DNA from: Nageia nagi
Taxonomy: Eukaryota > Pinophyta
Assembly: GCA_050084985.1 (NCBI GenBank)
Contig: JBITNC010000001.1
Span: 18,104,001 to 18,168,000 of the forward strand
Length of the DNA stretch: 64,000 nt
Direction of reading: 5' to 3'
Shown here: piece after piece, positions 57,651 through 64,000 of the stretch
Position numbering within the stretch: position 1 is the first letter of the stretch
Layout: every line of letters starts with the position of its first letter
The notes under the pieces: generated by a model
Told to the model about the DNA's origin: nothing
The model's input: the letters and a program-made list of their open reading frames with translations, nothing else
Database searches by the model: none
Position numbers and translations under genes: made by a program

Positions 57651-57659
57651 CAACATGGT

Positions 57660-58340
57660 TGTTAACAGATTTTATTTTTTTATTACCATCATTATCTTCA
57701 ATCTGACCAACTAGAAAATTGTTATTGATAACTGAAAAGTTATCATCATCATCTTTGACTCAACCAACTAAAATTTTGTTGATGATGAACTCAATCTGAC
57801 CAATTGAAAAATTCTTTTCATCATTAACATTGTCATTATCATCATCTTCATTTTCAATCAAACCAATTAAAAACTAATTAACATTATCATCATCATTATC
57901 TTCAATCTGACTAACTAGAAAAATTATCATCGACGAACTCAACCCAACCAACTGAAAGGTTATTATCATCATCAACGTTATCAATCCAACCAATTGGAAA
58001 CACTCCTCTTCAAAATTTTCTAACTCCAAATTCTTATCATCATTGTCATATCTATTATCAACCTGACCAAATGAAAACCAATCAACATCATTATTGTCAT
58101 CATCATCATCATCCTCGATTTGATCAAGTGAAAACAAATTGGCAACACTTCACTTCAGAATTTGCTAACTCCAAATTCTTGTCATCATTGTCTTCAATTC
58201 AACCTCCTTATTTATAGGCATCTTAGGGTATATATGAACATGTGTCGCAAATCTAGAGAGACATGTGGTGGTAGAAATTTTGTTAATAGTCAACTTGATC
58301 CAACCAACTAAAATGTTATTGTTGACCAACTCGATCTGAC
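57660..58340. repeat. Degenerate repeat coding for Asp-rich peptide on the minus strand
   Basis: About eleven units of 36-170 bp, each with a 'caatctgaccaactgaaa' core (near 57700, 57756, 57792, 57856, 57903, 57940, 57981, 58059, 58116, 58290, 58331) and most followed by (ATC)n tracts. The minus strand gives repeats of FSxxQIEDDDDN type, open for 87 codons at 57874-58137. A microsatellite-driven origin is more likely than a gene. Confidence 0.65.
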
Positions 58341-61316
58341 CAACTAAAAAGTAGACTACATAAGATTAGTTATTCATATTGAGATGCTTGATGATGTCTT
58401 CAAGGGTCAACTACATTCGACCAAGGTAAAAAGACTTTAAAAAATGTTGAAATTTTATGAAACGAATTCTAAAGTGTTCGTTATTTTGTGTCAATCGAAA
58501 TGAGTGGTCATATGATGCCTTTTCCCCATTGATTGATTGAGAAAAAGGCATTTTACATTTGAGCCTAATCTTAGGGTGATTTTGCCAAAAATTAATTAAA
58601 TTGGCAAATGGGGATCAACTAGCCTTTTCATGCATAACTTTAGCATATGTGCTCCTTTTTCTGAACCATCAGTTTTATGAGTTCCTTGAGAGTGACATAT
58701 TTCAAAAAAAATAGTTGCATAATACCTTTTGATTACCCCTAATTTTCAAAAATCTCACTCAAACACATGTGAATTAGAAAATTAATTAAATTTAATTAAC
58801 CTTGAAACTTTAATATCTTGAGTTCTACAACTCCGTTTTACGAACTATAAAATGTGTCAAGTTTGTGATGCATAGTGATTTAATATGAAATAATCAAAAG
58901 CATGAAATTTCAACCATATTTTTATGAGATTATGATTTACATGTTTCTCGAGGTGACAACCAAGGGTGACCTTTCAGGTGTACTCATTTGAAAAACTTTG
59001 GAGGCTAGTCAAACACTTCAAGAACAATGGTATCAATCCAAATCAAGTATAAAACATATATCATCCATTACATGGAGTCAAAAACACACAAAGTCCTTTT
59101 ACAAACTCGATAAGACATGATTCTCACCTATTTTCACCGCAACAACCGAGTATGATCAAATTCGTAAAGGGCCAACAGATACAAGTTTTAGTTAAACCAC
59201 TCACATGACATATACGAAAGATAAAAATTAAGCCCTAACTAAGAAAATAAAGGAGTTTCTACAAATTTTGAGAAAACAAAATTTGGGTGGTAACAACATA
59301 CATTTAATGATCCAAGAGTTGGATGTTCCCACAATAACAATATGTGGATTGCTCATCACACTCCTCTAGTGAAAGCACTTATGTGGGGAGGAAAAGGTAC
59401 TATGGTTAATCATATGCATTCAGTGTGATCATGCCCATCATTACCACCTCAACCTATTGTAGGCTAAAGTTCGAAAACTTCAAATAATATGGAGGCTTTC
59501 TACGACGGTTGGGATTTAAAATATATTCCTTCCAATGATTGGTAGTATATGGTTACTCATGATGAGGAGTTGGCTCGAGGATCCCCCCACTTTGATCATT
59601 AAGTACAGTTATTGACTATCTTTCCTTTAATGCCTCTATTGTGGATGACACAGATTGTCAAACTTGTTGTATGCATCGTTTAAGGAATTTTTGCTCATTT
59701 TCCCAACCCATTATTAGGGTTGGTATGTTTGCCAGGGGTGTGACGTTGCCACCCACTACCTTTTGTTGTTAAGTTTTATTAATAAAATAAGCCTTTTCAT
59801 AAAATATATATATATATATATATTTACACACACATAATATATAAAACAATATAAATCAAAACATAATATCTAAAACAACTGAAATTAAAACATAATATCT
59901 AAAACAATAGAAATTATATATTTACATACAGATTTATCACAAACAAAAATAAATTACATTTTTACATATGCAATATACTAAAATATTTACGCAATATATT
60001 ACAACCACCATATTATGAATATATATTATGTGAATTTATTACATACAACAAATTTATTATTCACAACAAATAATTCAATATATTACAAAACATATAACAA
60101 ATTTTGGTGAAAACTTTTAGAAATTCAAAATCAAACTAGACTCTCTTGTTTCTACCTTGAAGTTCTTTTGCATAACTTCAAATGTATTTTCTTCCTCGAT
60201 GAATTTTTTATTTAAATATTATTTGAAACAGCAGATTTGAAAGTGTGATGTTTTATATTTTCTTTCAAATTATTTTTATTTATATTATTAATAGCTAACA
60301 ATTATAGTTTTGCATGTATTAATCAACTATAATTATATTTTATAATATGAAACTTTATTTAATGATGATGTCTGAATACTATTAAATGTTTGTTGGCTAT
60401 TTGGTTGGACTTTGAGATGAGTGTTGGTGGTACGCTTTTTTTGGTTCGTTAATTTTTTGTAATGATGATTATTTTGTATAGTCAAAGGTATGTTATACGG
60501 AGTGTGCAAATCCCACCCATGCTTTTTGTATGAAGAAGGTTTCTTAATATAATAGAAAGGCTTTTTCATTCAAAAAACATTATATTTAATCAAATAATTT
60601 AATTTATTTATTTATTTTAAATGTTGAGGGATAAACAATTGGGTCCCTACCTTCATCGGCTACCATTGTAGATAGGCCTCTCTACATAATTAATGAGTAA
60701 CATGATTAACATTTGTAAGAAATTGCATAGAAGAAAAGGTTAAATGTTATCAAGAACTAATAATATTTTCACAATTTTGTATCTAATGATGAGACTGTAA
60801 GTTGTTCCTTTTATATTTTCAAACTTTTAAACATTTCGTATCATTTATAATATAAACACATATCAAAAGATTTCTTATCCAAACTCGAGCTCAAAGGTAA
60901 AACAATTGTATTATTCTATCCCAAATTTTGGTTTTTCAACAAAGTTTGAAGGTAAATTTTCAAACAAACACCCAATCCTTCTCAAGTTGTTTTTAACTCT
61001 TTTGATAAATGCAACATGTTTTATACATATAGCATTTTAAATAAAAAAAATTCCCAATAATATTAAATCACCTTTCTATTTCATTTCAAGGATAACTAAA
61101 GATCAAGTTTCCTCATATTAACATAGTATCATACAAATTTTCTTCTTGAAGCAAATTCACTTGTTTTATCTTTTCTATTTTTTGCAAAATTCTTTTTTCA
61201 AAAATTTGTATTTTTATTATATTTTATATTTACATAGTATACAAAAGTTAGAGCTTAAATCTTTTTGAGAATTTTAAGATACAACATTCAACAACCAAAA
61301 AAAGGCTATCCTTCTA
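58341..61316. other. Unassigned AT-rich intergenic DNA
   Basis: 58341-59780 is moderately complex without recognisable coding sequence. 59803-60070 is an (AT)n and 'aacataatatctaaaacaa' repeat zone. The rest is AT-rich. A 78-codon minus-strand open stretch (60333-60569) has no motif. Confidence 0.35.
59803..59905. repeat. (AT)n microsatellite and AACATAATATCTAAAACAA tandem repeat
   Basis: About 20 bp of AT repeat, a CACACA tract, then three imperfect copies of a ~33-bp unit ending 'aaaacataatatctaaaacaa'. Confidence 0.75.
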
Positions 61317-61592
61317 CTAAAATGGAAGAAGCAATGTAGAAATACTTATTCTATGTGATTGGGTAAAGTGATCAACCCATGCAAGATGAAGTTGAGCAAC
61401 TTCAATTACTTCCTCTTTTCCACCTTTACCTTTTATTTTCTCCCTTTGAAAAGCAGTACTTGAAGCTTTATCTACAACAAACTTTCAATGAGTTTGAGTA
61501 GGCAATGCTTTTAGCATTAATTCTACCCATTTACCTTTGATACGACAAGATCCCGAAAACTTGAAGGCATTAAAAATTACACACATGAACTA
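61317..61592 (-). pseudogene. Unrecognised ORF remnant
   Basis: Minus strand, one frame with a single internal stop over about 90 codons. It reads FNAFKFSGSCRIKGKWVEL, LKALPTQTH, stop, KFVVDKASSTAFQREKIKGKG, VIEVAQLHLAWVDHFTQ, ending at TAG (61317-61319). The composition is less AT-driven than the surroundings. Family not recognised; a host exon remnant or decayed element are both possible. Confidence 0.35.
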
Positions 61593-64000
61593 GTCTCATT
61601 GGGATGAGAGTATTTTGGATCCACCATTGTCCAATAAACTATGTTTTTCTTAATACCTTTGATTCAATTCTAAACTTCTCGGAATCATAATTATAGATCC
61701 CATAACCATCCAAAATTCTAACATTACATTCGTCAAGCATTGTACAACAAATAAAAAACAAACCTATCAATACAATCTTCTTGAAAAGAACTTTGCAACT
61801 TGTATTTACAACAATTAAATGAAATTACAATTTTAAATTATAATTTTAAAAAATTAGCCTATCCAAAATATTATTAATAATTAAAATCAACATTACTATT
61901 AAATTAAATATTAAATCATTATCTTATTTATTCGTTATAAATTCATTTTTAAGCACTAAAATATTTATCAAATTTAATTATGTTCTCAAAATGCATTAAA
62001 CAGCTTCATATATATTAATAACAACTTCGAACAACTCTCTTTAGCCTTTGATGGTTTGACACTGAAGATGGTTGCAACAAAATCAATAGAAATGCGTATT
62101 CAGTAAATAATGTTTTGCTCTGTAATGGTCCTCACCCATTCAGGCAAAGACGTTGGTAGCGTGCGAACTTGCTTTCTTGCATTTCCATGAAACAACATTA
62201 CATAAACAACAATAAATTTGTGAATTATTATATTAGTATGATACATCTAATCATATTTTTCAGGTAATGTTGAGCAAAATAGCAAACTGTTAAATTTCGT
62301 CTCAATTCTACTCATTCAAGGTTCATTTTCTTTGAATTATTTTCTTGAGATAAATCAAAAGGAATCTCAATTTAAAAAAATAGCAATGTTAAAATAAGGA
62401 ATCTCCACTGTACTCACCTATCTCCTTCCACTCATTATACGTAGCATTGCACATTTAACACTTCTTAATCCAAGAAAAAAAAATCGTCATTGCTGTGCAA
62501 ACATGTTCAGTAATATGTGGTTTTTTATACGCATCCACTGCATGCAAAAAAATGTAATTGAAAATGCTTTCTAGCAATTGCTGAAAATGATTCTACGTAA
62601 TTCAAGTTTAGAAACGACATAAGCACTATATGGTAACAAGATTGACATGTTATGCTTCAGATATCAGTCTTTTGGTCAAGCTATCGTCCACAGGCACAAT
62701 AAGACAGACTCAACAACTAAGGAAACCTTTAGGCATTGTCATTTGATTATGGTGTCATTTCTACACACTACATGTCAAAATATTCCTAACTGTTATAGCC
62801 ATGACTAGCATTCGTAATAAAACTTGTTCGATGCTGAAACTAACATGTATCTTTATACAGGGAACTTTTGGTGACTACTCAAATTTACCAGGTGAAAATC
62901 CACAAAAGTTACTAAAATCATCCATCCCATTCAGGTTATGAAAAAGCTATCTAGCAGAAGATCAAGACACTATTCCATACCCAAAATTACAAGACAGAAA
63001 TTTGAAATCGCACTCAGACAACTCCTGAAGGCCACCTCATTCAACATGAAATCAGAAATGCTTGGCCTTTTTATTCCAGAAATAAAGAGGACAACAGACA
63101 TAGTTTAATACTTCCAAAAATTGGCTGGTTTTTAACAGTTTCGTGAGCCAAACATTAGCATGACCTCATTACCAACTACTTTCAGTTGCAATGTTGTGTA
63201 AAAGTTTAGATACGCTTGTATATGTTCATTATACTCCTTGTTCTTAATCGCCCTTTAATATGCTTTGCAGTCTACTGCCCATATTATCCTTGTATGTGCT
63301 TCCTGGTATGTATAGGCTATCTTATTGATTTATTTTGATTCTCATATATTTTCAGTCCCTCAGCTATTTTTGACCATTTGTGTTCATTAACATTTACAGT
63401 GAACTAACAAGGTCCTACTTTCCTTGTAAAAGGAATAACATTTATAAGTAAATAACTAATGTCTACAAGTCAACCAAAGGGGAAATGAACCTTTGAAGTA
63501 TTTTATTCATTATAGCCTTCTGATCACTAGTTTGTAATATTAATTGAATAATGTTTCAATTATTTCCATTATGTTTGAAGAGCAACTTTAAGTAATTGAT
63601 TTTATGCTGAAATAGAACTTAAAATACTGAAATCAACTACATTTGTAGTTTACAGTCAGAGCTTCTTGATTTAGGTTTTGTTTAAACTACACATTGATAT
63701 TACCAAATCTGTAATTGCATTTATGTTTTAAATATGTTGAATCCTAATTTGCATTACAGAAGATTATTTACTAAATGAAAATTAAAACATCCTCAGTAAA
63801 TAAGATTAAAGTATCTCATTTGCATGAAAAAACAATACATGAACCAACATATCACAACAAACTCGCTGTATTCTTTCCTTTTTCTGCATGTATGAAATGA
63901 CAATTACAAATGCTAACCTTATAAATCCTTATATGGCTCCAACAGCATCCCAACTCCAAACAATTTAAGTTACAATCTGTAATAAGAATTGACAATTGAA
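61593..64000. other. Unassigned DNA at the right end of the window
   Basis: AT-rich with no recognisable transposon or coding block. 62450-63450 has a more even base composition and few simple repeats, as in introns or flanks of a gene beyond the window, but nothing positive supports a gene. Confidence 0.3.

Noticed and set aside
57874-58137. Asp-rich 87-codon ORF as a calcium-binding or acidic protein gene
   Set aside because: Built of ATC microsatellite and a degenerate core, with no start context, and the frame breaks at both sides within the same repeat. Kept as a repeat.

Overview
The window looks like intergenic DNA of a seed plant with a large, transposon-rich nuclear genome. Support comes from a plant lipid-transfer-protein gene with a spliceosomal intron, plant-type PPR fragments, plant Ty1/copia, Ty3/gypsy (Tat-like and chromodomain) and L1 elements, and high AT content. 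The species cannot be read from the sequence. A gymnosperm would fit the long, low-gene-density, nested layout, but that is inference. Nothing here is bacterial, and I found no CRISPR array, operon or certain RNA gene.

1-10.8 kb is a graveyard. It holds two 3' ends of one copia family (3-415 and 10465-10790). Between them lie scattered pieces of a Tat-clade gypsy element: reverse transcriptase, two RNase H domains and integrase. Three overlapping PPR pseudogene fragments and a CACTA transposon terminus sit among these pieces. 10.8-19.2 kb is mostly unassigned AT-rich DNA around the only recognisable host gene, an 8-cysteine lipid-transfer protein at 13436-13905. That gene has a TATA box, a clean intron and a poly(A) signal, but one in-frame stop at 13511. 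A 63-bp, five-copy minisatellite lies at 17731-18045.

19263-37907 is one Ty3/gypsy chromovirus on the minus strand, bounded by a GAATT target-site duplication and carrying LTRs of about 4.1 kb. Gag, protease, reverse transcriptase, RNase H, integrase and a chromodomain-like tail are all recognisable but riddled with stops. Its left LTR was later hit by a second minus-strand LTR element (20630-25709, ATATA duplication) that carries gag and protease but no pol. The same LTR also gained a 516-bp tandem duplication.

37.9-43.4 kb is AT-rich with several degenerate repeat arrays. 43439-56060 is an L1-type LINE on the plus strand broken by three LTR insertions: an LTR at 43439-44958, a whole copia element at 45209-53687, and a solo LTR of a related copia family at 54027-54538 (ATATG duplication). 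Joining the LINE pieces across the copia and solo-LTR sites restores the reading frame, which confirms those two boundaries. 56-64 kb has no recognisable gene. It contains an aspartate-coding degenerate repeat (57660-58340), AT microsatellites and one small decayed ORF.

By eye, LTR divergence ranks the insertions: the chromovirus is oldest (about 10%), the copia element intermediate (about 5-6%), and the nested gag-only element youngest (about 4%). Nothing works as a pathway here. The window records successive retrotransposition, decay, tandem duplication and LTR recombination around one probably broken host gene. I do not see a novel molecular system.
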